A stretch of DNA of 64,000 nucleotides from Armatimonadota bacterium (GCA_003577165.1 QEUM01000004.1:310001-374000), one strand, 5' to 3'; positions 15,968-25,654 are shown, counted from the first letter of the stretch. Notes: generated by a model not told the origin, from the letters alone. Numbers and translations: made by a program.

Positions 15968-18814
15968 CTATGGCCTCGCGCATCTCAGGATGAACTTTCC
16001 GGAGCCCACGTTTACCGCCTTTCGGCCGAAGGGGCCGGCGCTCGGCGACGTAACCGGCTTGCCGTTGAGGGTGGTCAAGCGCAGGGCGCCGCTCGGCGCG
16101 ACCAGCGAAGCGCGGATCCCTTGCGGCACGGTCGCCTCCAGGACGAACTCGTGTGGAGAACTTCTCCACGAAACCGAGATCGCCCCGCGGGGCGATTCGA
16201 ATTTTCCTCGCGCGTGTTCGAGAGGCCCCGGCTCCGGAGCGATCCAGACGTCGTTCCACCCGACCGTTCCCTCCTTCTGCCGGATGCCCAGAACCCAACC
16301 GTAGAACCACTCGATCACGTGACCGAGCATGCAGTGATTGAGGGAGTTGCTGCCGACGGTAATCGCATCCCACGTTTCGGGCATGGTCGTCAGGCCCTTT
16401 TCGAGAATTCCGCCGTAACTGCCGGTTCCAGTTCTCGAATACACTTTGTGCAGAACGTCGCTTCGCCCCGCGTTGGCCAAGGCGCGGATGAAATACACAT
16501 GACCGACGTCTCCTGCCGTCTGTTGATAGTCTCTGTTCGACAGATCGTCGAGGACTGCGTTCAGCACGTCATCCCGATCTTGCCGCGGCACTAAATCCGC
16601 AACAAGCGCCATGGAGTGCCCTGCTTGCGGGCTGCCGTGATGAGCGAACTTCTTCGCGACAGGATCATAGAACTTCGAAAGGAAGGCGGATTCGATATTC
16701 CGTCGAAGAGCAGCGAATCGCTTTTCATCCTCCGTTTTCAATAGGATGCGTGCGGCCTTCGAAACGGCATCCGCGCACATCGCCCATGTCGCGGTCGCGC
16801 TCAAATCCTGAGGAGTAAACCGGCTCGGGCCGGGGGGTTGGCCATGGCCGTAGTCGTACCAATCCCCGAGAACTCCGGGGGCGATGTGGTCCTTTGCGAT
16901 CGCGCCCACGTGTTCCGTAAACGCCTTCATGCTGGCGTAACTTTCCTCGAGGATGCGACGATCTCCGTACCATTCGTACATGTGCCATGGCAGCAGCACT
17001 CCCGCCGCTCCCCATTCGACGGTAAAGGACCAGTAGTCATCGGGAGGACGGGTCAGGAACCTCGGAGCGACAGTGCAAATCCTTCCGTCCGGCTGCTGAG
17101 AGTCGCGAATGTCCATGCAAATCTTCTGGAACCAGGCGTCCGTTCGAAAACGATACGAAAAGGTTGGAGCGAGCAGATAAGAACATTCCAGCCAGCCCAA
17201 CTTTTCTCTGTGCGGACAGTCCGTAAGCACGTGGCTCATGTTCGATCGCATGGCCCAGTCCACGAGGGAGTGAGTCCGGTTGTACAGTTCGCTCGAGCAC
17301 TCGAATGTTCCGACTTCCGGCAGCGCGGCCCGCGTATGCAGAAGACGTAACGCGTGAATCGTCGGCAACCCGTCTGGGTTCGGCTCGCCCTTCGGCACTG
17401 CGCCCGCGACTTCGACGAATTGGAATCCGTGATAGTGGAACTTCCACTGCCACTTCTCAACGCCCCGTCCTGCGAGCGTGTAACGGAAGACCGTTTGTCT
17501 TCCCCAGAGGTTCAGCTGTTGGACCTCACCTTCTGCTGAGATCACCTCCGAAGGCTTGAGTGTCACGACGGCTCCCCGTGGGCCGCTCACTTGCAGTTCC
17601 ACGACGCCCGAGCAGTTTTGAGCGAAGCAAGCGGACCACTTGTCTGCAGCGAGTCGAATCCACTTTGTGGGTTCGAATACTTCGTGAACCTTGATCCCCG
17701 GCCAAGACTGCCGCACGAGACGGCTCGATGGTGGCGACGCGATCTGCGCGGGAGTCCAACCCGAATCGTCAAAGCCGACGCTCGACCAGCCCGCCTGTTC
17801 CAACCTCGCGTCGAAGTCTTCACCCCCGAAGATGTGCGAGTAGGTTGTGGGTGAGTTCGCAAACCGCCAACTTCGATCGGTTCCTGCGACCTTCGACTCC
17901 CTCCCGGGAGCTTCTGTCCGGACTTCTAACCGCAGCAGGAAAGGCCGTTCCTTTCCAAAATCCGGCATTGCATCGCCCTTGGTGTAACGGAGGTCTCCTG
18001 GCGAACAGACGTTCCAGAACGAGTTGCCAAGCATGACTCCCACGGCGTTGGATCCGGGCCTTACAACCGCCGTTACGTCGAACTCTCTCCAAAACAAGGT
18101 CTTGTCGTACTGCGACCACGGTTGGTTGAACTTCGTATCGCCTATCAACTGTCCGTTGACGTACAATTCGTAATCGCCAAGGCCGACGATGCGAACGGTG
18201 GTTCGATTTGTCTTCGCAGGCAGCGAGAACTCCTTGCGGAACATCGGGGGATGAGGTGTCTCAGTGCGGAGATTCCACGGGGGGGAAGAGAACGGGCCGA
18301 TGACCACCGTCTGCGCTCGATTTCGAAACTGTTCATCGAGCGATGCCTCCCATGTTGAGTCGCTGACCAACTTTCCAACGCGACCGTCGGCCGACTCCCA
18401 CTCGAGAAAGATCAACACGCCAGCGGGGTTTCCGAGGGCGACTCCGGGATCGTTCGTCGCTTCGATCCGTATCTCATTCCTGCCGGCGACGAGCGCCTTC
18501 GCAACGTCCGCGCGGTCGATTGTCGACCAATCAGAGCAGGTATGCACTTGGAGGCCGTTGAGAAACACCTTTGCGCTGTTGTCGGCCGCAACGGACAAAG
18601 TGGCCCGCTTCACGACTCCCGACACCTCGAAACCGTGCCGCAGGAAGATCTTGCCTTCGGGCGCCGTCGTTCTCGTCGGCAAAGGTGATCCTTCCTCGTG
18701 CGCCCAAATCCAACTCGCGGTCTCCACCGCAGTTGACGGACGTCGTATCGTTATCCAGTCTGCCGTCCAGGAATCGCCGGACAGGGCGAGCGCTGTGAGG
18801 ACGGGAATGAGCAT
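15968..18814 (-). CDS. GH78 alpha-L-rhamnosidase-family protein
   Basis: The 948-residue protein has a short N-terminal signal-like segment and two beta-sandwich regions, including PMFRKEFSLPAK and LYVNGQLIGD (about 190-240). The (alpha/alpha)6 catalytic domain carries DCPHREKLGWLE near 530 and WDYGHG further on, and the protein ends in a C-terminal beta-sandwich. GH78 enzymes cleave terminal L-rhamnose from plant or microbial glycans. A second GH78 gene lies at 45667-48939. TATCCT lies 6 nt before the ATG. Confidence 0.9.
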   Translation of the reverse strand: MLIPVLTALALSGDSWTADWITIRRPSTAVETASWIWAHEEGSPLPTRTTAPEGKIFLRHGFEVSGVVKRATLSVAADNSAKVFLNGLQVHTCSDWSTIDRADVAKALVAGRNEIRIEATNDPGVALGNPAGVLIFLEWESADGRVGKLVSDSTWEASLDEQFRNRAQTVVIGPFSSPPWNLRTETPHPPMFRKEFSLPAKTNRTTVRIVGLGDYELYVNGQLIGDTKFNQPWSQYDKTLFWREFDVTAVVRPGSNAVGVMLGNSFWNVCSPGDLRYTKGDAMPDFGKERPFLLRLEVRTEAPGRESKVAGTDRSWRFANSPTTYSHIFGGEDFDARLEQAGWSSVGFDDSGWTPAQIASPPSSRLVRQSWPGIKVHEVFEPTKWIRLAADKWSACFAQNCSGVVELQVSGPRGAVVTLKPSEVISAEGEVQQLNLWGRQTVFRYTLAGRGVEKWQWKFHYHGFQFVEVAGAVPKGEPNPDGLPTIHALRLLHTRAALPEVGTFECSSELYNRTHSLVDWAMRSNMSHVLTDCPHREKLGWLECSYLLAPTFSYRFRTDAWFQKICMDIRDSQQPDGRICTVAPRFLTRPPDDYWSFTVEWGAAGVLLPWHMYEWYGDRRILEESYASMKAFTEHVGAIAKDHIAPGVLGDWYDYGHGQPPGPSRFTPQDLSATATWAMCADAVSKAARILLKTEDEKRFAALRRNIESAFLSKFYDPVAKKFAHHGSPQAGHSMALVADLVPRQDRDDVLNAVLDDLSNRDYQQTAGDVGHVYFIRALANAGRSDVLHKVYSRTGTGSYGGILEKGLTTMPETWDAITVGSNSLNHCMLGHVIEWFYGWVLGIRQKEGTVGWNDVWIAPEPGPLEHARGKFESPRGAISVSWRSSPHEFVLEATVPQGIRASLVAPSGALRLTTLNGKPVTSPSAGPFGRKAVNVGSGKFILRCARP

Positions 18815-18820
18815 TGCGCA

Positions 18821-18826
18821 AGGATA
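18821..18826 (-). promoter_or_regulatory. -10-like box TATCCT
   Basis: TATCCT ends 6 nt before the ATG at 18814 and fits the TANNNT pattern of the other leaderless starts here, but it matches TATAAT at only four of six positions. Confidence 0.35.
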
Positions 18827-18868
18827 CTCACGCGTGACCCGTCGCTGGCCGGCGCCCGCTGAACCGAA

Positions 18869-19219
18869 CTACGATTCGGTATAGGTTGAGTCGGCGAGGT
18901 GCGCAGGAAGATCAGCCCAACTGCAGAAGACTGCCGCAGGAAACTTCGACTGAGTTGCCTCAATCTTGGCCGGCTCACCGCCGACGAAGAAGACCGGAAT
19001 CGAGCGGCGGTACTTCGCCTCCCAGAACCATTCGGCCACTTGTCGCCCGTGCGACGGCAAACGATCGAGTGAAACGACTACCGCATCGGGCAGATACTCG
19101 CCCCACTTCTCGAACGACTCCGTCGAGAAGTGCCCACGCACGCGATGTCCCTCCCACTCGAGGGCCGAAGCGTGCTCCGCGAGTTCCTGCTCGTTCCAAT
19201 GCACGAGAAACACGTTCAT
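18869..19219 (-). CDS. Receiver-like small protein
   Basis: The 116-residue protein has the alternating strand-helix pattern of a response-regulator receiver: VFLVHWN, AVVVSLDRLPSHGRQVAEWF and VFFVGGEPAK. The acidic pocket at the first strand is missing (HWNEQE), and Asp is followed by Arg in the position of the phosphorylation site (SLDRL). It is more likely a degenerate receiver (pseudo-receiver) than an active phosphoacceptor. I chose the ATG at 19219 because AGGAA lies 7 nt upstream; the frame stays open further up. No kinase is nearby. Confidence 0.65.
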   Translation of the reverse strand: MNVFLVHWNEQELAEHASALEWEGHRVRGHFSTESFEKWGEYLPDAVVVSLDRLPSHGRQVAEWFWEAKYRRSIPVFFVGGEPAKIEATQSKFPAAVFCSWADLPAHLADSTYTES

Positions 19220-19298
19220 CGAGAGATTCCTGCGAGTCTCCAAAAGCAAGACCGGGCCGGGGTACATGCGCTCCCGGCCCGATACGTTCTGCGCCGGC

Positions 19299-21065
19299 CT
19301 ACTGGTAGGTCAGCGTCCAGAGGGTCTGGTCGAAGGCCGCCTGGAACGTCGCGCCAGGGATGGGGCCGACAGGCTTATAGGAGACCTTCGCCCGCATTAG
19401 GTTCGATCCGGCTTGAACGAACCGATCCGCGCTTGAGTTGATCACAACCTCGACGACGGAATCGGTAGTGGTTGCCGCTCGCTGATCGACGGTCTCGTAC
19501 ATATTCGTGTTGAAGTTGTACAGTTCGATCGTCTGCTGGAGCACCGTGAACGAGGCGCGCGCCTCCAGTTTGAACTTCAGCACGCTCACCGTGTTCGTTC
19601 TTGCCGTGCTTTCGACGATCAACTGGATCGGGGCTTCCGCCGGATTCAGCGTGAGGCCCTTCTGAATGACCATCGAATTGTCGTCTGAGTTTGCAAGGCT
19701 CGCAATGTCGCCGCCGACGAGCACGCCTCGGAACACCTGGAACGCTCCGGGCACGTACGCCTCGGTTAGTGCTGCCAGGTTGAGGATCAGCCGATACCTC
19801 TGGATGTCGTTGGCTGCGTCCGAGCAGTCGACGTTGAGGTGTACGAGGTTGTCGAGCGGCGGGACGAGATTCGCCATAACCTCGCTCACGCCTGCGGCCG
19901 TCGCGTCCGATGTTGCAAGCAGCGTGACGCCGTCTGTGCGGTACGCGCGGATCCTAAGGTTGTGGATGGCAAGCGAGTTCCGGTTCGCCGTGCCTCCGCC
20001 CTGCGGTCCCTGTAGATAGGTGCTTCCGATCGGCTGGGCCGTGATCGTCACCACCTTTCCTGGAGGAACGAAGATCCTGCTCCAGTCATCGTCGGCGTCG
20101 TCGTCGATGGACAGGAACTCGATGGTTTGACCGTTCGTGACGGTTCCCAGGTCTCTGCGGGTCGCGTTCGTGTCGTTGTTCTCTTGAACGTCGCCGTAAT
20201 GCCTCTGACAACCCTGGATGTCGTCGTCCTGCGGACCGTCAAAGTTGGTGTTGAGGAATGCCTCCATCAACTTCGTTCCGTTGGTGGGGTCGACGTGGTT
20301 CATTCCGAAGCCGTGGCCGTGCTCGTGCATGACCGTGTTTCGAAGGAACCGATGGTTGTTGGTTGCGTTGTTCCAGCCCCAGGAAGTGTTGATGACCATG
20401 TCCCCGTTATTCGGGAAGTAGTTGTAAGCCAACACTCCGCTGCCGGTTCCCATGTCGAAACCGGAAAGCCGCACGTCGCCCCTGACGTTCAGCACGCCTG
20501 CGCTGCCGTGCAGCGCTGCTCCGTCATCGACCGTTTCGACCAGCGTAAGCCCCGAGACCTGATCCCAACGGTTGAAGGATTCCCTCAGTTTGTCCTTCCA
20601 CAGCGTCCCGCTTCCGAACTGGGCGGTCAGTCGAGCATTAAGGACGTTGCTGCCACTTCCGAGTCCGCCGTTCGGAATGAACACGCCGTCCGGCACGATG
20701 CTCCACGTCAGGGTCACCGGATTCCCTTGGGCACCCGTTCCGCCGTTGGCAGTGGAGGACCACCTCGCATTCAATTGGTAATAGAGCGAGACGTCACCGC
20801 TGACGTTCCGCATCACGCGATCCTTGACTTCCTTCGGAGTTCCCGGAGCGAACATCACCGCCATAGTCGGCGACATCCGGCATTCAGCCGGGCCTTCCAG
20901 GCTGACGTTTCGTCCAACCTGAGCGAGCTTCTCCCGGACTGCGGAGTCGACCCAGTTTCTAAGGTCGTCGTAAGGGTTTCGGTGCTGCGAGATCGCGGGG
21001 TAAGCGATGGCCCCCGAGATCAGCACCACGCAGGCCCTTGCGGCCTGCCTGAACCATGAGTGCAT
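19299..21065 (-). CDS. Secreted metzincin (matrixin-like) metalloprotease
   Basis: The 588-residue protein has a signal peptide (about 1-26, ending AIS) and a propeptide-like region. The catalytic domain contains HEHGHGFGMNH near residue 245, the full HExxHxxGxxH zinc motif, followed by the Met-turn in KLMEA. Two or more beta-rich C-terminal domains follow (TVTNGQTIEFLSIDDDADDDW, then VLVGGDIASLANSDD), of the pre-peptidase or cell-surface type. It would be an extracellular protease; substrate unknown. GGAGG lies 5 nt before the ATG. Confidence 0.88.
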   Translation of the reverse strand: MHSWFRQAARACVVLISGAIAYPAISQHRNPYDDLRNWVDSAVREKLAQVGRNVSLEGPAECRMSPTMAVMFAPGTPKEVKDRVMRNVSGDVSLYYQLNARWSSTANGGTGAQGNPVTLTWSIVPDGVFIPNGGLGSGSNVLNARLTAQFGSGTLWKDKLRESFNRWDQVSGLTLVETVDDGAALHGSAGVLNVRGDVRLSGFDMGTGSGVLAYNYFPNNGDMVINTSWGWNNATNNHRFLRNTVMHEHGHGFGMNHVDPTNGTKLMEAFLNTNFDGPQDDDIQGCQRHYGDVQENNDTNATRRDLGTVTNGQTIEFLSIDDDADDDWSRIFVPPGKVVTITAQPIGSTYLQGPQGGGTANRNSLAIHNLRIRAYRTDGVTLLATSDATAAGVSEVMANLVPPLDNLVHLNVDCSDAANDIQRYRLILNLAALTEAYVPGAFQVFRGVLVGGDIASLANSDDNSMVIQKGLTLNPAEAPIQLIVESTARTNTVSVLKFKLEARASFTVLQQTIELYNFNTNMYETVDQRAATTTDSVVEVVINSSADRFVQAGSNLMRAKVSYKPVGPIPGATFQAAFDQTLWTLTYQ

Positions 21066-21156
21066 GTAAACCTCCTCTCAAACGAACGTGGGGCGCGGCC
21101 GATTCGTTCGCCGCGAGTCCAAACAGTGTAACCGAAGTTTAAGGCCATTGGGCCCT

Positions 21157-21182
21157 ACCTGGCATCATTAGAAGTGCCAGGT
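21157..21182 (-). terminator. Hairpin after RNase P RNA
   Basis: The arms TGCCAGGT and ACCTGGCA (8 bp) lie 4 nt beyond the rnpB 3' end. No U-tract follows, so it may be a processing or termination structure. Confidence 0.35.
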
Positions 21183-21185
21183 TCT

Positions 21186-21524
21186 GGGAGTCGGCCTATA
21201 AGCCGGGTTCTGTCTTTGTGCGACGATCTGTCTGCGCTCGCTGTCGCCGGCGAGCTGGTGCGGCCAACCCGAGGGGTCCGCGGGCAGCATCATCCCCCTC
21301 CTATTAGGCCTTGCTCCGGGCGGGGTTTGCACCCGGCCGCCTTACGACGGACCGAGGTGGGCTCTTACCCCACCATTTCACCCTTACCCCGACCAAGTCG
21401 AGGCGGTATGTTTCTGTTGCACTTTCCGTCGGATCGCTCCGCCCAGGTGTTACCTGGCGCCCTGCCCTTTGGAGCCCGGACTTTCCTCCCCGCAATTAAG
21501 CGAGGCCGTCGCCCGGCCGACTCC
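21186..21524 (-). ncRNA. rnpB: RNase P RNA, bacterial type A
   Basis: The 339-nt RNA pairs at its ends through a 10-bp P1 helix (GGAGTCGGCC with GGCCGACTCC). It contains the conserved GAGGAAAGTCCGGGCTCC near the 5' end, ACAGAAACATACCGCC, GGTAAGGGTGAAATGGTG and, near the 3' end, AGAACCCGGCTTATAGGCC. It is the catalytic subunit that trims tRNA 5' leaders. TAAAAT lies 8 nt upstream as a probable -10. Confidence 0.96.
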
Positions 21525-21547
21525 GCAGACCATTTTACATTGACCCC

Positions 21548-21588
21548 AAAAAAGAATTGAGCGCGAGTCCAAATGGACCCGCGCTCAA
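21548..21588 (-). terminator. Rho-independent terminator of the prepilin-like gene
   Basis: On the minus strand, stem TTGAGCGCG-G-GTCC / GGAC-T-CGCGCTCAA (one mismatch, 4-nt loop) is followed by TTCTTTTTT. It lies about 25 bp after the stop of the 21613-22533 gene and just before the rnpB promoter. Confidence 0.9.
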
Positions 21589-21612
21589 TCGGTTACCTAT
21601 GCTACGCCGTGA

Positions 21613-22533
21613 TTAGTCGGCGAAGTCATACGGCGGGCGGAACAGCCACGCGTGGAAACCATCGTACCAGTAGCACTGAGCGTAGCCCGTGCCGAGGTAG
21701 GAGGTGAAGAAGTCCACGCGCCAGTCCGTGTGAGGACCGGAGCACGGACCACCCGTGGTGATCTGCGCGCCTGCTCGGCGCCACTTGGCGTGCGTGTCGG
21801 AAAAGCCGACGTGCATGCCCTTGTTGTGGATCCACTGCTCGCCGCCCGGCCAGGTTCCAGTCGAACCCGTACCGAACATGCCGCCAGCCGGGTTGCTGAG
21901 GTAGCGATAAATGCACGGGGCTGCCGTGGTGGTGCACCTCAGGAACGGGTTGGCAAGGGCGAAACCAGTGATCTTCGCTTTACCGTGGCCTTCCCAGATG
22001 ACGGGGAGGTTCGACGGATCGACGATGCCCGAGTCGTTGAACGTGTGCAGCAGACCGTTGAAGGTGTAGCTGTCGTTCTGCGGTCGGACGTTCGGCGTCT
22101 GGTAGTCAGAGCCAGGAGCGCCTTCCGCAATGCGGTCGCGCTCAGGGCCGCTCGGACATGCATAGATGCCCCAGCTGTTGACGTACGGGAAGATCGAGTT
22201 GGCCCAGTGGGTTTGGTTGTTACCGTGCTGAGCGGCGGTCTGGCTCGGACGCCAGTTGTAGGGCGTCGCACCCAGGTCGCTGATGTTCCGCGGAGTACCG
22301 ATCATCCACCGGTTGGTACCGGGCTCGATCATGTAAGCCATCGGGAACTTCTGGTCATGGTCTGACAGATAAAGCTGGAAGGCGGTTGCCAACTGCTTGC
22401 TGTTGTTCAGACAGGTGGTCTGCTTGGCCTTTTCACGGGCCGCGGCGAAGACCGGGAACAGGATGGCCGCAAGAATCGCGATAATCGCGATCACGACCAG
22501 GAGCTCGATAAGCGTAAACGCTTTTCGTCGCAT
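21613..22533 (-). CDS. Prepilin-type (DUF1559-like) protein
   Basis: The 306-residue protein has a classic prepilin leader: [19 protein letters not shown], with cleavage expected before Phe6 and Glu at mature position 5, then a hydrophobic helix to about 30. The rest is a secreted, aromatic-rich domain with Cys residues and, near the end, [13 protein letters not shown], similar to the H-X9-DG tail of DUF1559 proteins. It is probably a pseudopilin exported by a type II/IV-like system whose other parts are not in this window. AGGAGG lies 7 nt before the ATG, and a strong terminator follows. Confidence 0.88.
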   Translation of the reverse strand: MRRKAFTLIELLVVIAIIAILAAILFPVFAAAREKAKQTTCLNNSKQLATAFQLYLSDHDQKFPMAYMIEPGTNRWMIGTPRNISDLGATPYNWRPSQTAAQHGNNQTHWANSIFPYVNSWGIYACPSGPERDRIAEGAPGSDYQTPNVRPQNDSYTFNGLLHTFNDSGIVDPSNLPVIWEGHGKAKITGFALANPFLRCTTTAAPCIYRYLSNPAGGMFGTGSTGTWPGGEQWIHNKGMHVGFSDTHAKWRRAGAQITTGGPCSGPHTDWRVDFFTSYLGTGYAQCYWYDGFHAWLFRPPYDFAD

Positions 22534-22662
22534 CTATTTTCCTCCTAGGTAGTAGTGCAAGGCTATACAGCCAATGAACACAGGCACGCCGGACGGCTCT
22601 GACCGGACGCAACTGTAACGAATGAGTATATCACAGTTCGAGCCAAATCGGGCCTTCGCGGC

Positions 22663-22680
22663 AAAAAACCTGTTCGGTTT
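22663..22680 (-). terminator. Weak terminator after the superoxide dismutase gene
   Basis: On the minus strand AAACC-GAACA-GGTTT is followed by further T residues (T6 in total). The 5-bp stem is short. Confidence 0.35.
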
Positions 22681-22717
22681 GTAGACGGGATTTCTCGGCC
22701 GGGGGTTCCCAGTATTC

Positions 22718-23350
22718 CTACTTTGGGTGCCCGAGGACGCCCGAGGTGGCCGCCGCCAGGTGCCGGTTCACCGCCTCCCAGTCAACCACCTTGAGGAAGG
22801 CGTCTATGTAGGCGGCCCGCCCAGTCCCGAAGTCCAGGTAGTAGGCGTGCTCGTACACGTCCAGGGCAAGAACCGGCGTGCAGTTCCAAACAGGGTAGGT
22901 GTTCTGGGCGTCTCCGATGAAGTTGAAGAGGGAGCCGTCGTTGTGGTCAACGGCCAGCCAGACCCAACCTCGCCCGGCGATCCCACTGGATTTCAAGTCG
23001 GCTGCCCACGCCTCGACGGACCCGAACTCCTTCTCGATCATCTCTTTCGCGAGGCCCTTGCATTGCCCGTCTCCGCCCAAGATGTCGAAGAAGAGGGTGT
23101 GGTTCAGGTATCCCCCGTAAGCGAAGGTGTAGTCAACCTTGAGGGCCCGCGTCGAACTGTACACTTGGTTCGCCTTCGCCGGGTCGCGGTCCAGTTCGGC
23201 CATGAGGCGGCGAAGTTCGTTCGTCTTGTTCGCGTAGCCTTGGTAGAGCTTGAAATGCTCTTCATGCGTTCTGCGGCTGATTCCGACTTTCTCGGTCGTA
23301 AAGACCTTCTCAGCGAGCGGGACGGCTGTAACTTGCTTGATATCAGGCAT
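22718..23350 (-). CDS. sodA: Fe/Mn superoxide dismutase
   Basis: The 210-residue enzyme converts superoxide to peroxide and oxygen. The metal ligands fit: THEEHFKLYQGY (first His, near 28), NHTLFF (second His, near 83) and DVYEHAYYLDF (Asp and His, near 168-172). GGDGQ in the middle and DHNDGSLFNF are typical. Whether Fe or Mn is used cannot be told from sequence alone, so the symbol is provisional. There is no signal peptide. AAGGAGA lies 5 nt before the ATG. Confidence 0.93.
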   Translation of the reverse strand: MPDIKQVTAVPLAEKVFTTEKVGISRRTHEEHFKLYQGYANKTNELRRLMAELDRDPAKANQVYSSTRALKVDYTFAYGGYLNHTLFFDILGGDGQCKGLAKEMIEKEFGSVEAWAADLKSSGIAGRGWVWLAVDHNDGSLFNFIGDAQNTYPVWNCTPVLALDVYEHAYYLDFGTGRAAYIDAFLKVVDWEAVNRHLAAATSGVLGHPK

Positions 23351-23448
23351 TGCGTTCTCCTTGCTGGCTTACCCGGTGGTTAGCGTCAACAAGGATACCG
23401 CCGCCGCAGCGAGGTCGGCGATGGGCGAAAGATCGGGGCTTTGTCCGT

Positions 23449-24675
23449 TTAGGCCGGGCTGGAATCGATGGCCGCCACGGCCGCCTTGATGACTCCTGCG
23501 TCGTCGGCCATCTTCTCCGCCGCAAGAGCGACGTCAGGTGATACGCCCGCGCCTTCGAGCCGCTTGCCTCCGGGGGACACGTACTCCATCAGGGGGAGTT
23601 GAAGCGAGAAGCCGCTGCTCAGCCTCATGAACGTAGAAGCCAACACTGCGCCCGCGGTGCGGCTGCCGACGAGCTTCCCGCGCTTCGTGTCCTGCACGCC
23701 TGCGGCGAGAATCTCGGAGGCGCTGCCGCTCCCCGCATTGATCAGCACGGCCACCGCGCCCTCGAATCTCTTGCCAGAACGGCTCGGGAACGGTCTCAGC
23801 GGAATTCCATATTCCTTCGCGACTGCGACGGGATCCGAACCCGTGCCACCGAACTTCTCGATGTACATCTGCGCGTGTCCGCGCGTGATGAACTTGCCGA
23901 GTTCGGTCTGCGAATCCATGAACTTGCCGGCGAGATGAAAGAGGTTCGCCGTACTACCGCCTCCGTTTCCGCGGAGGTCGAGAATCAACTTCTTCGCTTT
24001 GGAAGCCTCTTCGAAGAACTGGTCGATCGCCTTCATGTCGTAGCCGGCGGCGAAAGAATGGACTTTCAGAACTGCAGTTGATTCATCGAGCCACGTGAGT
24101 TTGTCTTTCCGAACCAGGCTGAAAACTGCGCGTTCGATTTCGAACTCGGCGACCGTGCCATCGACTCGCTTGACCTCGATCTTGACTTTCGTCCCAGCCT
24201 CGCCCCTCAACTCTTCTGGAGTGGAGACCTTCTTGCCGTTCGCCTTCAGGATGACATCTCCGGGCTTCAGCCCTGCTTTGAATGCGTTTCCACCTTCCAA
24301 GACTTCGGCCACGCGGACTCCTTCGGGATCCGGCGCAGCCAGAATCCCGATTCCGACAGAGTTGCCCGTCCGCTGGGATTCGGCAGCTCGGGGACTGAGC
24401 AGCCGAAGATGGCTGAAACCGAATTCAAGGAATGCGGCGTTGACGGCGGCCGAGAATTGTTCCTCCGTCTCCGCGGCGTCGATCGCTTCCTTGTGCTTCG
24501 CAAGGAACTCGGGCCACTTGCTGAAGTCTGCTCCTCCGACGTAGGCGGACTTTGCAATGCGCTCGGCCACCTCGCCGAGGATCGTCGTCTTGCTCTCCGC
24601 AGTAATGGGCTGGGCGACGAGCGGCATGGCCGCAAGCGCGGCAAGGGCTGAAAGGAGCCAGTGCTTCATAGTCAT
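23449..24675 (-). CDS. S41-family C-terminal-processing protease, exported
   Basis: The 408-residue protein has a signal peptide (about 1-22). It contains a PDZ domain (about 110-180: GVRVAEVLEGGNAFKAGLKPGDVI) and an S41 catalytic domain with LRGNGGGS, the nucleophile Ser in NAGSGSASEILA (near 320) and the general-base Lys region DTKRGKLVGSRTAG. It would cleave periplasmic proteins after PDZ recognition of C-termini. Two candidate ATGs lie six bases apart (24675 and 24669). TAGTAT lies 12 nt upstream. Confidence 0.9.
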   Translation of the reverse strand: MTMKHWLLSALAALAAMPLVAQPITAESKTTILGEVAERIAKSAYVGGADFSKWPEFLAKHKEAIDAAETEEQFSAAVNAAFLEFGFSHLRLLSPRAAESQRTGNSVGIGILAAPDPEGVRVAEVLEGGNAFKAGLKPGDVILKANGKKVSTPEELRGEAGTKVKIEVKRVDGTVAEFEIERAVFSLVRKDKLTWLDESTAVLKVHSFAAGYDMKAIDQFFEEASKAKKLILDLRGNGGGSTANLFHLAGKFMDSQTELGKFITRGHAQMYIEKFGGTGSDPVAVAKEYGIPLRPFPSRSGKRFEGAVAVLINAGSGSASEILAAGVQDTKRGKLVGSRTAGAVLASTFMRLSSGFSLQLPLMEYVSPGGKRLEGAGVSPDVALAAEKMADDAGVIKAAVAAIDSSPA

Positions 24676-24775
24676 CGGTCTCTTTAGATACTATCGGGAC
24701 GCGCCACGAGGTGCCTGGTTTCTCAAGCCACTTTTTTGGCGATCCGGCTTCCGCGGCCCCGAGGCGGACCCGGCC

Positions 24776-25507
24776 TCAGGCGGGCGGTGACGAAGACTCT
24801 CTTGTCGCGAACACGAACCGGTAGAGGAGAGCGGCAGCCAGGCCTCCGAGCAGAGGCCCAACAATGTACGTCGCCATCTGGGAGACATGTCCGCTTACGA
24901 CCGCTGGCCCGAAGTAGCGAGCCGGGTTCAAGGCAGCGCCAGTATAGGGTCCACCGATGAGAATCGCCATGGCGACCGCACCGCCTATGCAAAGGCCGAA
25001 CAGCTGCTTCGCTGCCCGGGCTGCGTCCACGGCGGTCATCAGAACGGTCATCACCAGCAGGAAGGTAAGGATTGCCTCTATTCCGATCGCCTTCGGCATG
25101 CTGATCGCCCCCTCCGTCAGGGGGTTGTCCGGATAAGAAGGAGTCCCCAGCCAGGGCAAGCCTTCCCGCATCTTCGTGAACATGCCGAACACGAAGAGGG
25201 CGGCTATGACCGCTCCCACGATCTGCATGACGATGTAGGTGAGGGCTCGCGACCCGCTGATCTTGCCGTTCACGAGCAAGGCGACCGTGACGGCAGGATT
25301 CAGGTGGGCGCCTGAGATGCCCGCGGTCGCGTAGACACCGATCGCGAGGGCGAGACCGTGTGCGAGCGCGATGCCGAGCAGCCCGAACCCGACCCTGTCG
25401 GGCCCTGCCATGTGCATATCCATGCAGATGGCTGAACTTCCAACGAACACCAAGAAGAAGACCCCGAGGGCTTCCGCCATGCCGGCTTTGAACGAATTCG
25501 ACTCCAT
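24776..25507 (-). CDS. Aquaporin / MIP-family channel
   Basis: The 243-residue channel has six hydrophobic spans and both half-helix motifs, SGAHLNPAVT and TGAALNPARYFGPA. Arg follows the second NPA, as in aquaporins. It would conduct water or small uncharged solutes across the inner membrane; AqpZ-like versus glycerol type is not certain. I chose the ATG at 25507; an in-frame TTG at 25561 would add 18 residues unlike the family. A 7-bp inverted repeat sits 7 nt upstream of the ATG. Confidence 0.9.
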   Translation of the reverse strand: MESNSFKAGMAEALGVFFLVFVGSSAICMDMHMAGPDRVGFGLLGIALAHGLALAIGVYATAGISGAHLNPAVTVALLVNGKISGSRALTYIVMQIVGAVIAALFVFGMFTKMREGLPWLGTPSYPDNPLTEGAISMPKAIGIEAILTFLLVMTVLMTAVDAARAAKQLFGLCIGGAVAMAILIGGPYTGAALNPARYFGPAVVSGHVSQMATYIVGPLLGGLAAALLYRFVFATRESSSPPA

Positions 25508-25514
25508 GACCTTG

Positions 25515-25530
25515 ACCGTCCCTGGACGGT
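25515..25530. promoter_or_regulatory. Inverted repeat ACCGTCC-N2-GGACGGT before the aquaporin
   Basis: A perfect 7-bp inverted repeat with a 2-nt spacer lies just upstream of the aquaporin ATG, in the position of an operator or a ribosome-blocking hairpin. Confidence 0.35.
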
Positions 25531-25654
25531 GTTTTGCCTCCGTCCTTGCGAAAGGACGCAACAGACGGACAAAATGAACGTCACCTAGTTGGGTGGGCCT
25601 TTTTTACGATCGGGGGTGGCCGCTCACAGCAGGTCAAATTAGCCTGGGGGCATC

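Noticed and set aside
18863-18880. Hairpin ACCGAA-N6-TTCGGT as a terminator
   Set aside because: It overlaps the stop codon of the receiver-like gene and has no U-tract.
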